A stretch of 64,000 nt of DNA, from positions 1 through 64,000 of the forward strand of contig CAYJKL010000003.1 in assembly GCA_964370755.1 (NCBI GenBank), in the 5' to 3' direction. Shown piece by piece: positions 1 through 6,937 of this stretch. This DNA is from CAKOSP01 sp964370755. Lineage in GTDB: Bacteria > Bacillota_I > Bacilli_A > RF39 > UBA660. Below the pieces are notes generated by a model. The model was given only the letters and a program-made list of their open reading frames with translations. It searched no databases and was not told the origin of the DNA. The stretch's first letter is position 1. Each line of letters starts with the position of its first letter. The position numbers and the translations under genes are program-made.

Positions 1-1
1 T

Positions 2-46
2 ACTAGCACAAGTTTTAATATTTCAGTAGAATTTGAAATTAAATAA
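2..46 (+). CDS. C-terminal end of an upstream gene (partial)
   Basis: An open frame runs in from the window edge and stops with TAA after 14 visible residues (TSTSFNISVEFEIK). A Shine-Dalgarno sequence for the next small ORF follows directly, which fits a gene end inside an operon. Nothing about function can be said from 14 residues, and the open frame could be chance. Confidence 0.3.
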   Translation, partial: TSTSFNISVEFEIK

Positions 47-70
47 TATATATTTGTAGGAGATAGAAAA

Positions 71-181
71 ATGTATATTTATTCTAACATTCCAGCAAGC
101 AGTTTAGTTATGCTCAGTTTAGTAGGAACTGCAATTTATATTATAGTTAAATATTACTCACTTAATAATAAAGGGAAATAA
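71..181 (+). CDS. Small single-span membrane protein, 36 aa
   Basis: ATG is preceded by a good Shine-Dalgarno core (AGGAG, about 8 nt upstream). The 36-residue product has one hydrophobic stretch (about residues 8-27, with VMLSLVGTAIYIIV) and a short basic tail ending NNKGK, so it would be a single-pass membrane peptide. The stop is 3 nt before the start of the next gene, whose ribosome site lies inside this ORF, so the two are probably co-transcribed and translationally coupled. I do not recognise the family. Small membrane peptides of this kind include toxins and transporter accessory subunits, but nothing here distinguishes them. Confidence 0.5.
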   Translation: MYIYSNIPASSLVMLSLVGTAIYIIVKYYSLNNKGK

Positions 182-184
182 CTT

Positions 185-871
185 ATGAAAAATAAAAATA
201 AAATAATAATAGTTATAGTAATTTCAATCTTCTTCATCACAGGAAGTGGTTTATTAATTGACTTGTATAATGAAAATACTACTATTAAAGTATATGATGA
301 AGAAACAAAGTATTTTATCGAAAGTATAGACACACAAAAAAATAGGATTAACGAAGCATTTAAAACACTAGGAAGTTACAATAAAGAAACTTTAAAATTT
401 GAACTAAATAGCGAGTTTAAAAATATTGAAATACTAGTTGAAAGAAATGGTGAACTTACTACTTTGTATAGACAACTGATTTCAGAAGATTATGGGCAAA
501 AATCTGCTTTGTTAAAGCTATATGAACAAAATTTGGAGGAAATAAGTTGTAACATACAAGAGGTTAATGCATTAATATGTAATCCTGAAAAAGATTATTC
601 ATTAATAGATTACAAAGCAGTGTTAGAAACATTAAGTGGAAACTTACCTGAAAGTTATATTGAAATATTAACTAACTATAATAAGGTTTATCTTTTTAAT
701 AATTATCGTAATAGTAAAGAAGATAGTATTTATAATATAAATGGTAAGGAAAGAATTAAAGAAGATTATTTAAACGGCTTATACTATCATTTATCAGTAC
801 TAGATAGTGTTGTATTATATTTAAAAGAATTAGGCACACAAATAGATGTAGAAATTATAGATTATTCTTAA
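185..871 (+). CDS. Membrane-anchored hypothetical protein, 228 aa
   Basis: The N-terminus has lysines followed by one transmembrane helix (about residues 6-24, IIIVIVISIFFITGSGLLI). The remaining 200 residues are hydrophilic, charged and mostly helical, so the protein probably sits outside the membrane on a single anchor. The ribosome site AAGGGA lies in the tail of the preceding 36-aa ORF. There are two cysteines near residues 121 and 132. I do not recognise the family. With the small ORFs around it and the frameshifted remnant downstream, this end of the window looks like accessory DNA. Confidence 0.55.
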   Translation: MKNKNKIIIVIVISIFFITGSGLLIDLYNENTTIKVYDEETKYFIESIDTQKNRINEAFKTLGSYNKETLKFELNSEFKNIEILVERNGELTTLYRQLISEDYGQKSALLKLYEQNLEEISCNIQEVNALICNPEKDYSLIDYKAVLETLSGNLPESYIEILTNYNKVYLFNNYRNSKEDSIYNINGKERIKEDYLNGLYYHLSVLDSVVLYLKELGTQIDVEIIDYS

Positions 872-912
872 GCATAAAATCATTAAATAACAAAATTACT
901 AAGTGAATATTA

Positions 913-921
913 TGGTACAAT
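913..921 (+). promoter_or_regulatory. Extended -10 promoter (TGG-TACAAT)
   Basis: An extended -10 element (TGn followed by TACAAT) lies about 85 nt upstream of the frameshifted ORF and after the preceding gene. No convincing -35 is visible. It is the only promoter-like element in the gap between the two genes. Confidence 0.3.
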
Positions 922-1005
922 ATACAAAAGTAAGGTAATATAACTTTAAAAAAATATTGGCTAAGAAAAAGTAATGTCGGATAATTTGTTAAAAGGAAAA
1001 TCGTA

Positions 1006-1223
1006 ATGAAAGAAAAAAGATAGGCTTAGCAATTATTAGTGAAGTACTAGAAATTATAGCGATATCAGGAAGTTTGCTACCATTTTTAAATGAATATGCT
1101 ATAATAATAGTACCAGAAACAGTTTATATAGATAGTATAGAACCTGGCAAAGATATTATAAAAGAAACTTTAGGTTCTGCTGATACAGAAAAATTAAAAA
1201 ATGCAACATTTAAGGTTAAGTGA
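1006..1223 (+). pseudogene. Frameshifted small exported or membrane protein, about 72 codons
   Basis: An ATG with a good ribosome site (AAAGGA, 8 nt upstream) opens a frame that stops after five codons (MKEKR). The next frame is open for about 67 codons. Adding one A to the A6 run at 1013-1018 joins them into one protein: MKEKK, then a hydrophobic helix (IGLAIISEVLEIIAISGSLL), then a charged tail ending TFKVK. The single frame break in a homopolymer could be a mutation, an assembly error or transcriptional slippage. The run is not in phase for a canonical A-AAA-AAG ribosomal frameshift site. The family is not recognised. A perfect hairpin terminator follows. Confidence 0.5.
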
Positions 1224-1227
1224 TATT

Positions 1228-1260
1228 AAAAAATTAATGAATATGCTTCATTAATTTTTT
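1228..1260 (+). terminator. Rho-independent terminator, 14-bp perfect stem
   Basis: AAAAAATTAATGAA, a 5-nt loop (TATGC) and the exact reverse complement ending in T6 follow 4 nt after the frameshifted ORF. A near-copy of this hairpin occurs at 2381-2405. Confidence 0.75.
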
Positions 1261-1471
1261 GAAGTAAAAATATAATTTGGTAAAAAAAATTGTAATCCAA
1301 AAAATTATACTTTCGTATAAACTAGATAAAAAGAAAATCGTATTATATATAAAAATGATGATAACAACATAGAATGCTATGAACAAATTAAATAAAATCA
1401 GTATATATTGATGACATATAAATGTTTAAGTGTTAAAATATCAATAAACATTCAAAGAAAAAGGTGAATAG
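1261..1471. other. Intergenic region, no gene seen
   Basis: AT-rich sequence with stops in all frames. A weak promoter-like pair (TTGATG at 1408, TGTTAA at 1431, 17-bp spacing) precedes the DUF3800 gene, and its ribosome site AAAGGTGA lies at the right-hand edge. I see no other structure. Confidence 0.4.
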
Positions 1472-2140
1472 ATGAAACGATTAAACATATTTGTAGATGA
1501 GACAGGAGAATTTGGTTTTGGGAAAAATGCTTCAAAATTATATGGAGTTTCATTTACTTTTCATGAACACAACATCAATATAATGACAGAGCTTGAGGTT
1601 TTAAATAATAAATTAGAAAAATTAAAATATAGCAAAATGATACATATGGCTGATTTAATAATGAAACGTGGAGAATACTCGAAATTTAATGTTTCTAAGA
1701 GAAAAAGCATATTTAATGCAATATACCAATTTGCTAGAAGAATTAATGTAAGTTATAAAACTATAATTATTGATAAAAGATATACAGACAATTCTAAAAT
1801 ATTAAAACAAAAATTATCTACTGAAATTAATATTATGATTAAAGATAATATTAAGTATTTTGAAAAGTTCGACAAAATAGTTATGTATTATGATAATGGA
1901 CAAGAAACTTTAGGAACTATACTAGACTCAATATTTACTAGATTTGATAATTTTGAACATAGAGATGATTTTAATAAAATTGAAAAGCGATTATTTCAAG
2001 TATCAGATATGTTAACATATATTGACAAGTATGATTACAAATATACAAATAAAATGCCATTTACTAAATCTGAAAATTTTTTCTTTTCAGGAGATGAAAT
2101 TCGTAAAATATTAAGAGAACTAAGAAAGAAAAGATTTTAA
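1472..2140 (+). CDS. DUF3800 domain protein
   Basis: The N-terminal FVDETGEFG (residues 7-15) and a late QVSDMLTYI (about residue 170) are the two hallmark motifs of DUF3800 proteins (FVDESGDFG... and QLADLIAY...). In this family they carry acidic residues of an RNase H-like nuclease fold. Here both acidic positions are kept (D9, E10, D-M in the second motif). Length, 222 aa, is normal. DUF3800 proteins are scattered in accessory DNA, prophages and defence islands, and a nuclease role is predicted but mostly untested. The start is set by AAAGGTGA 6 nt upstream. It is a single-gene unit with its own terminator and is flanked by remnants and palindromes, which suggests recent acquisition. Confidence 0.75.
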   Translation: MKRLNIFVDETGEFGFGKNASKLYGVSFTFHEHNINIMTELEVLNNKLEKLKYSKMIHMADLIMKRGEYSKFNVSKRKSIFNAIYQFARRINVSYKTIIIDKRYTDNSKILKQKLSTEINIMIKDNIKYFEKFDKIVMYYDNGQETLGTILDSIFTRFDNFEHRDDFNKIEKRLFQVSDMLTYIDKYDYKYTNKMPFTKSENFFFSGDEIRKILRELRKKRF

Positions 2141-2149
2141 TTAAAAAAA

Positions 2150-2172
2150 CAACCTTAAAGGTTGCTTTTTTA
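2150..2172 (+). terminator. Rho-independent terminator
   Basis: CAACCT, loop TAA, AGGTTG, then C and T7, directly after the DUF3800 gene. A-rich sequence 5' of the stem extends the pairing. Confidence 0.8.
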
Positions 2173-2174
2173 AG

Positions 2175-2205
2175 CGGCGCATGGCGCCAACACGGGTTTG
2201 ATCCA
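2175..2205. other. GC-rich palindromic patch in AT-rich DNA
   Basis: About 30 bp of roughly 65% GC, including GGCGC-ATG-GCGCC (5-bp arms at 2177-2181 and 2185-2189), then AACACGGGTTTGATCC. The composition differs sharply from its surroundings. It resembles neither a complete tRNA nor any attachment site I can name. Confidence 0.45.
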
Positions 2206-2230
2206 ATATTGTAATATCAGACCAAATACA

Positions 2231-2266
2231 GATAGATATAATATTTACATTAATATTATATCTATC
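2231..2266. repeat. Perfect 15-bp inverted repeat
   Basis: GATAGATATAATATT, a 6-nt loop (TACATT) and its exact reverse complement. There is no T-tract, so it is not an ordinary terminator. It lies 26 bp after the GC-rich patch, between a DUF3800 gene and a convergent permease gene. Confidence 0.65.
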
Positions 2267-2380
2267 ATACAAGAAAAGTATACCACTATTTTTAACAAGT
2301 GTAAATAAATTTCTCGTTTGTATTTGATATTATACACTTTTATTTGCAGAAAATCAATCAAATTTTTGCTTTATATTCAA

Positions 2381-2405
2381 AATCAATGAATATACTTCAT
2401 TAATT
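2381..2405. terminator. Bidirectional hairpin terminator overlapping the permease stop
   Basis: AATCAATGAA, loop TATAC, TTCATTAATT followed by more T on the + strand (T8 in all). On the minus strand it spans the last codons and stop of the permease gene. Its sequence nearly matches the hairpin at 1228-1260. Confidence 0.55.
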
Positions 2406-3174
2406 TTTTTTCGAGTAAATAAACAAGTTGATACAAAGCAAATGAAATAATCACTAAAAATAATATTCCTGTATAAACTAAATTTAAATTAAAAACTTGA
2501 GTCCCATATATTATTAAATAACCAATACCAGCTTTTGAGACTAAAAATTCTCCCATAATAACTCCAATTAAAGACATAGATATATTTATTTTTAAACTAG
2601 ATATAATCGTACTGTAAGATGATGGTATAACGACTTTTCTTAAAATTTGATAGTTAGTTGCATTAAATGATTTAAGTAGTTTAATTCTAAGATTATCAGT
2701 ACTTAAAAAACCATTATAAATATTCATAATACTAATTATAAGATTAATTAAAAGAGCCATTATAATTATTGATGAAGTATTAGCACCAGCAATTATAATA
2801 ATAAGAGGACCTAAAGCAACTTTTGGAAGAGAGTTAAGCATAGTTAAAAAAGGATCAAGTATTTTAGCAAGAGTTTTAAATTCGTATAAAATAACAGCGA
2901 TTATAAAACCAAGCGAAATACCTAATATAAAAGCGACTATAGTTTCAATAATAGTAATAAATATATGTATAAACAAATTATCTTGTAAATAAAGGTTTTG
3001 AGTAGTTTCAATTATTTTTGAAGGAGAAGAATAAATAAAAGTATTTATATAGTTATTTTTAGCTAAAAATTCCCACAATAAGAAAAATGATAAAACAATC
3101 AATATCTGAAAGAATAAAACAACTCTTTTATTTTTTTTATATTTTTTAACATACTCATTTTGATTATTTACCAT
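2383..3174 (-). CDS. ABC transporter permease, SsuC/TauC/ThiX type
   Basis: A 263-residue inner-membrane permease of the binding-protein-dependent type (BPD_transp_1). About six membrane helices are visible, the first at about 20-40. The cytoplasmic EAA-type loop that contacts the ATPase is visible at about residues 165-195 (LLKSFNATNYQILRKVVIP). Close relatives import aliphatic sulfonates, taurine, nitrate or thiamine precursors, and the substrate cannot be told from sequence. No ATPase or binding-protein gene is adjacent, which is unusual because these usually sit in three-gene operons. The start is supported by AGGTGT upstream on the minus strand. It is divergent from the Nudix gene at 3264. 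Confidence 0.8.
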   Translation of the reverse strand: MVNNQNEYVKKYKKNKRVVLFFQILIVLSFFLLWEFLAKNNYINTFIYSSPSKIIETTQNLYLQDNLFIHIFITIIETIVAFILGISLGFIIAVILYEFKTLAKILDPFLTMLNSLPKVALGPLIIIIAGANTSSIIIMALLINLIISIMNIYNGFLSTDNLRIKLLKSFNATNYQILRKVVIPSSYSTIISSLKINISMSLIGVIMGEFLVSKAGIGYLIIYGTQVFNLNLVYTGILFLVIISFALYQLVYLLEKKLMKYIH

Positions 3175-3220
3175 TTTAACACCTGTATTATAATATGCAA
3201 AATAAAAAAATGTGAATGTA

Positions 3221-3239
3221 CACTAAAAAGTGTTATAAT
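3221..3239 (+). promoter_or_regulatory. Extended -10 promoter with overlapping inverted repeat
   Basis: TG-T-TATAAT (TATAAT at 3234-3239) lies 25 nt before the Nudix gene. An inverted repeat, ACACT-aaaa-AGTGT, spans 3220-3233 just upstream of the -10 and could be an operator. Confidence 0.45.
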
Positions 3240-3263
3240 AATAACAAATAGGAGAAAGAAAAA

Positions 3264-3770
3264 ATGGAAGAATATTTAAACCTTTATAATAAAAATAAAA
3301 AACTGATGAAAGAATCAGTTTTAAGAAGTGAAAGATTTAATATTAAAAAAAATAGATATTACATGGTAGTATTTTTAATAATAGAAAATTTAAATAAAGA
3401 ACTTTTACTTCAGCTAACATCAAAAAGCAAACATAGTGAAATCGCACTTACTGGAGGGCACGTACAAAAAGGCAGTAACCCGTTAGAAACTGTTATAGAA
3501 GAAACTAAAGAAGAGTTAGGTATAAATTTAGATAAAAAGAAAATTAAGTTTTTACAAAGTATAAAATTAGAGCAAGAATATATTGAAGTGTATCATATAA
3601 AAGATGATATAAAAATAAAAGATATGACTCTTGATAAAAACGAAGTAGAAAGTGTAAAATTTTATGACTATGAAAGTATTAAAAAATTACTAAAAGAAAG
3701 AAAAATAAGAAAAAGTAATAGGGGCCCAATAATAGATTTTTTATGGCTCAACTATCATAATAACAAATAA
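3264..3770 (+). CDS. Nudix hydrolase, isopentenyl-diphosphate-isomerase-like subgroup
   Basis: A 168-residue single-domain Nudix protein. The N-terminal part (LYNKNKKLMKESVLRSE) resembles the start of the IPP-isomerase-like Nudix subgroup. The Nudix box is at about residues 64-88: GGHVQKG...EETKEELGI. It keeps the EExxEE-type metal-binding acidic cluster, but has Ser at the first conserved Glu and Glu at the usual Arg. Nudix enzymes hydrolyse nucleoside diphosphates linked to another moiety, and the substrate here is unknown. It has its own promoter and a ribosome site AGGAGA 11 nt upstream. It reads toward TCS1, which has a separate promoter. Confidence 0.75.
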   Translation: MEEYLNLYNKNKKLMKESVLRSERFNIKKNRYYMVVFLIIENLNKELLLQLTSKSKHSEIALTGGHVQKGSNPLETVIEETKEELGINLDKKKIKFLQSIKLEQEYIEVYHIKDDIKIKDMTLDKNEVESVKFYDYESIKKLLKERKIRKSNRGPIIDFLWLNYHNNK

Positions 3771-3775
3771 ATATT

Positions 3776-3808
3776 TTAAAGGTTTATTTAAGAAAAAGAT
3801 TGTATAAT
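3776..3808 (+). promoter_or_regulatory. TCS1 promoter with OmpR-type direct repeats
   Basis: TTAAAG (3776-3781) and TTTAAG (3787-3792) are direct half-sites with an 11-bp period, followed 10 bp later by a perfect TATAAT (3803-3808). The half-sites occupy the -35 region and there is no good -35, as expected of an activator-dependent promoter. The same arrangement, with identical spacing, occurs at 6670-6702 and 7637-7669. Confidence 0.6.
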
Positions 3809-3829
3809 AACAAAAGAAAGGGAAAAAGT

Positions 3830-4513
3830 ATGAAGGTATTAATAGTAGAAGATCATAAAAATATGGCAACAGCAATAGGACAAATATTAAAGAAAAATAA
3901 ATATGTAGTAGATTTAGCATTTGACGGAGAGTCAGGTCTTAGTTATGCACTAAGTGATTCTTATGACGTTATAATTCTTGATGTGATGTTACCTTATTTA
4001 GATGGTTATACTATTTTAAGAAAAATAAGAGAAGAAAACATATTAACTCCAGTACTCATGTTAACAGCTAAAATTGAAACTGAAGACAAAGTAAAAGGTT
4101 TAGATTTAGGTGCTGATGATTATTTAGCAAAACCGTTTGAAACTGAAGAATTACTAGCTCGCCTTAGAGCAATCACTAGAAGAAAAGGTACGATTATTAA
4201 AAAAGAAGCACTAACTTTTAATAATTTATTACTTAATATGGATGATTTATTAGTAACATGCAAAGACAAAAGTTTTATTTTAACTGTTAAAGAAGCAACT
4301 CTTTTAGAACTTTTTATAAAAAAACCAAATACAATTATTTCAAAAGATACAATAATTAATAAATTATGGAGTTTTGATAAAGTAGTAATAGATAACAATG
4401 TTGAAGTATATATTTCTTTTTTAAGAAAAAAACTAGAAGTATTAGACAAAAATATAAAGATAAAAACTATAAGAGGTATGGGTTACAAATTAGTAGGTGA
4501 TAACAGTGTTTAA
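3830..4513 (+). CDS. OmpR/PhoB-family response regulator (TCS1)
   Basis: Cytoplasmic DNA-binding regulator of 227 aa. The receiver domain (about 1-115) has the acidic pocket (VEDH), phospho-acceptor Asp51 (ILDVMLPYLDGY) and switch lysine (AKPFE). The C-terminal winged helix (about 130-225) ends in the typical RGMGYKL. The ATG at 3830 is chosen because AGAAAGGG lies 8 nt upstream; a longer frame upstream lacks a ribosome site. The last 8 bases overlap the kinase gene, so the two are translated together. The promoter carries a direct repeat also found before the MacB-like exporter and a tiny gene, suggesting autoregulation and a local regulon. Confidence 0.92.
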   Translation: MKVLIVEDHKNMATAIGQILKKNKYVVDLAFDGESGLSYALSDSYDVIILDVMLPYLDGYTILRKIREENILTPVLMLTAKIETEDKVKGLDLGADDYLAKPFETEELLARLRAITRRKGTIIKKEALTFNNLLLNMDDLLVTCKDKSFILTVKEATLLELFIKKPNTIISKDTIINKLWSFDKVVIDNNVEVYISFLRKKLEVLDKNIKIKTIRGMGYKLVGDNSV

Positions 4514-5756
4514 AAAATTAAGAAATAAATTATTACTTATAAACTTAGTTATTATAAGTGTTGTAATGTTTATAGCGTTTTCAATTATTTATGTAATAAC
4601 ATACATAAACGTAAATAATGAAAATAAGGAGTATTTAAATCGAGTGGCTTTCCAACCTTTAGGAAATATTAGAAATCCTCATGACGAAGAAGAAACTGAA
4701 ATCTATGATAATGAATCAAAATCATTTAATATATTATTAAATGAAGATGGAGAAATAGAAAAAATTTCATCATTTTTAGATTATGAAGATGAAGAGTATG
4801 AAAGTGTTACAAATCAAATATTTGAAAGTGAAATAATAACTGGAGAAATAGTTATAGAAGATAAAATTTGGTTATATCAAATAACACATTTAAGTAACTA
4901 CGAACTAATTAATTCTTATTTAGATAGTAGTGAATATAAAATATCTTTTTACGACATTACAGAAAGTAAAGACACGTTAGATACACTTTTAATAACATTT
5001 ATTTTAGTAGGAATATCAATGTTAATAATAATTTATTTTATAAGTTTATACTTTGCTAATAAATCTATAAAACAACTTGAAAACATGTGGTTAAAACAAA
5101 AAACTTTTGTAGCAGACGCAACACACGAACTTAAAACGCCACTTACAATAATCGGGGCGAATACAGATTTACTATTTCTTAATGAAGCAAAAACAATAAA
5201 ATCTCAAAAGAAGTGGCTTGAATACATAAAAAGTGAAACTAAAAGTATGAATAAACTTATAAATGAACTTTTATCAAGTGCCAAAGCAGAAGAAGAAAAG
5301 TATACTATTAAAAATACAAATTTAACAAATTTACTAAATGAAGTATCATTATCTTTTGAAACAATTCTTTTTGAAAAAAATATAAAACTAAAAACTGATA
5401 TAGAAAAAAATATATTTAAAAATACAGATGAACAAAAGTTAAGACAAGTTCTAGTAATACTTCTTGATAATGGAATAAAATACAATAAAGAAGAAGGACA
5501 TATAAAAATATCACTTAAAAAAGAAAATAAAAAAATTATTATAAAAATAACTAATACTGGTGAGGGAATAAATAAAGAAGACTTACCTCATATATTTGAT
5601 AGATTTTACAAAAGTGATAAATCAAGAGTAAAAGATAATACTAGTAGTTATGGACTTGGACTATACATAGCAAAAACTATAATCAGTAAATTAAATGGAA
5701 CTATAACAGTTGAAAGTTTACCAGAAAAAGAAACGACATTTATTATTACAATTTAA
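4506..5756 (+). CDS. Sensor histidine kinase (TCS1)
   Basis: Membrane kinase of 416 aa. There are two membrane helices (about 7-30 and 158-182) flanking an extracytoplasmic domain of about 125 residues that is strongly acidic (for example DEEETEIYDNE). No HAMP motif is obvious. The H-box has the phospho-accepting His207 (ATHELKTPLT). The ATPase domain has an N-box (LLDNGIKYN), a G1 box (NTGEGI, with Asn replacing the usual Asp) and GLGLYIAK. GTG at 4506 is preferred because AGGTGA lies 5 nt upstream; a GTG three codons earlier overlaps that site. Partner of the overlapping regulator gene. Confidence 0.9.
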   Translation: MFKKLRNKLLLINLVIISVVMFIAFSIIYVITYINVNNENKEYLNRVAFQPLGNIRNPHDEEETEIYDNESKSFNILLNEDGEIEKISSFLDYEDEEYESVTNQIFESEIITGEIVIEDKIWLYQITHLSNYELINSYLDSSEYKISFYDITESKDTLDTLLITFILVGISMLIIIYFISLYFANKSIKQLENMWLKQKTFVADATHELKTPLTIIGANTDLLFLNEAKTIKSQKKWLEYIKSETKSMNKLINELLSSAKAEEEKYTIKNTNLTNLLNEVSLSFETILFEKNIKLKTDIEKNIFKNTDEQKLRQVLVILLDNGIKYNKEEGHIKISLKKENKKIIIKITNTGEGINKEDLPHIFDRFYKSDKSRVKDNTSSYGLGLYIAKTIISKLNGTITVESLPEKETTFIITI

Positions 5757-5782
5757 AAGGCCTTATTTAGGGACCTTTTTTC
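5755..5782. terminator. Bidirectional terminator between TCS1 and the CDF gene
   Basis: AAAAGG pairs with CCTTTT around an inner CC/GG pair, followed by a T-run on the + strand and an A-run at the other side. The two genes converge here and the hairpin overlaps the end of the minus-strand gene. Confidence 0.65.
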
Positions 5783-6621
5783 TTTGGTAAAACAATTATT
5801 TCTACTATAGAGTGAGTTATATTATTTTGCTCTAGAAGAGTTTTAATTACTTCTAAAACATTATTAGTTTTATTATTATATGTATTAACTGAAATCATTA
5901 AAGTATAATAATCTCCATCATCACTCCATAAATGAAAATCATTAAAGCTTTCTATGTCATCAAGTTTTCTAAGTTTATTTTTAATCATTTTAGCAAAATC
6001 TAAATCAGTAGTCCCATTCATTAAAATTTCAATTATTGTAACAAAACTTCTTTTTATATTTCTAAGTATTACAATTACTATAAATAATGAAAGTATTGGG
6101 TCTAGTATATAAAGTCCAGTAAAATGAATTATAATGCTTGTTATAAGTACTGCTACCCAGCCAAGTAAATCTTCAAATAAGTGAAGTAGAACAGTTTTAT
6201 CAAGTATTTTATGAGATGATTTCATTCTAAATACCGATATACCATTTACAATTATTCCAAAGATTGCTAAATAAATCATAGGCATTGTAAGTACTTCATT
6301 TGGATTAAAAATAGATTTAATAGCTTCATAAATTATGTAAAATGAACCAACAGATAAAATAATAACATTTATGAGTGCCCCTAAGACAGTTAATCTTTTA
6401 AAACCAAATGAATATTTTTGTGTTGGTTTTTTATTGGAAAATTTTTGTGTAAAAAAAGAAGTTCCAAGTGCTATAGAGTCACTTAAATCATGTATCGCAT
6501 CAGAAAATATCGCCGTGCTTCCAGTAAGGATACCTCCAATTATTTCTACAACAGAAAATACTAAATTTAAAATAAAAGCTATTAAAATATTTTCTTCGCT
6601 ATGATTATGTTCATGTTTCAT
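5767..6621 (-). CDS. Cation diffusion facilitator metal exporter
   Basis: A 284-residue CDF family protein: six membrane helices then a cytoplasmic domain from about residue 205. The transport-site motifs are visible: in helix 2 DAIHDLSDS (the HxxxD pair) and in helix 5 HLFEDLLGW (HxxxD). The N-terminus begins KHEHNHSEE, a metal-binding His cluster typical of CzcD/ZitB-like members. Expected role: proton-coupled export of Zn2+ or a related divalent cation across the inner membrane as a homodimer. The start follows TAGGTGG on the minus strand. Its upstream region is shared with the TCS1-like operator at 6670. Confidence 0.9.
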   Translation of the reverse strand: MKHEHNHSEENILIAFILNLVFSVVEIIGGILTGSTAIFSDAIHDLSDSIALGTSFFTQKFSNKKPTQKYSFGFKRLTVLGALINVIILSVGSFYIIYEAIKSIFNPNEVLTMPMIYLAIFGIIVNGISVFRMKSSHKILDKTVLLHLFEDLLGWVAVLITSIIIHFTGLYILDPILSLFIVIVILRNIKRSFVTIIEILMNGTTDLDFAKMIKNKLRKLDDIESFNDFHLWSDDGDYYTLMISVNTYNNKTNNVLEVIKTLLEQNNITHSIVEIIVLPKKKGP

Positions 6622-6669
6622 ATTACCACCTATTATAAATTATATCATAAATTCAAAAAAATAATTACA

Positions 6670-6702
6670 TTTAAGTTTAATTAAAGGTTCGCGTTATATA
6701 AT
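6670..6702 (+). promoter_or_regulatory. TCS1-like operator and promoter before a tiny gene
   Basis: TTTAAG (6670-6675) and TTAAAG (6681-6686), 11 bp apart, then 10 bp, then TATAAT (6697-6702). Spacing is identical to the TCS1 and exporter promoters. It lies between the divergent CDF gene and the small ORF at 6726 and points at the latter. Confidence 0.6.
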
Positions 6703-6725
6703 TAAAACATGAAAGGAAGTGATAG

Positions 6726-6767
6726 ATGATAATTAGAGAAAATAAAGTTTTAAAAGTTAAAGAATAA
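6726..6767 (+). CDS. 13-codon ORF with strong ribosome site (peptide or leader)
   Basis: A strong site, AAGGAAGTGAT, precedes ATG by 7 nt. The frame reads MIIRENKVLKVKE then TAA. After that stop it stays open for 22 more codons (KYKNLSS... to KGTGDI) before TAG, so it may be a broken 36-codon gene. The transcript starting at the operator at 6670-6702 would end at the terminator at 6873, giving a roughly 185-nt RNA. This could be a peptide gene, a small RNA with a short leader, or a decayed gene. The surrounding 316 bp (6622-6937) hold nothing else. Confidence 0.4.
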   Translation: MIIRENKVLKVKE

Positions 6768-6872
6768 AAATATAAAAATTTATCTAGCTTACATGAAAAT
6801 GTTTACATATATAAGAAAGGTACAGGTGATATATAGGTTAAATAAATAACTCACTCACACGCAAATAAAATC

Positions 6873-6897
6873 AAACTAAAATGTTTGGTTTTTTTAT
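6873..6897 (+). terminator. Short-stem terminator
   Basis: CAAAC, loop TAAAAT, GTTTG, then G and T8. It separates the tiny ORF from the next gene. Confidence 0.6.
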
Positions 6898-6937
6898 TAG
6901 AAAATGTTATAATTAAAAAAATGAAATGAGGTAAGTT

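Noticed and set aside
1013..1019. Programmed -1 ribosomal frameshift at A-AAA-AAG
   Set aside because: The heptamer is out of phase with the zero frame; slippage or an indel explains it better.
2175..2205. Possible tRNA 3' end (GGGTTTGATCC resembles a T-arm)
   Set aside because: No acceptor, anticodon or matching stem can be folded around it; the T-arm does not pair.
6371..6604. 77-aa plus-strand ORF inside the CDF gene
   Set aside because: Antisense to a clear CDF protein with intact motifs; no ribosome site.
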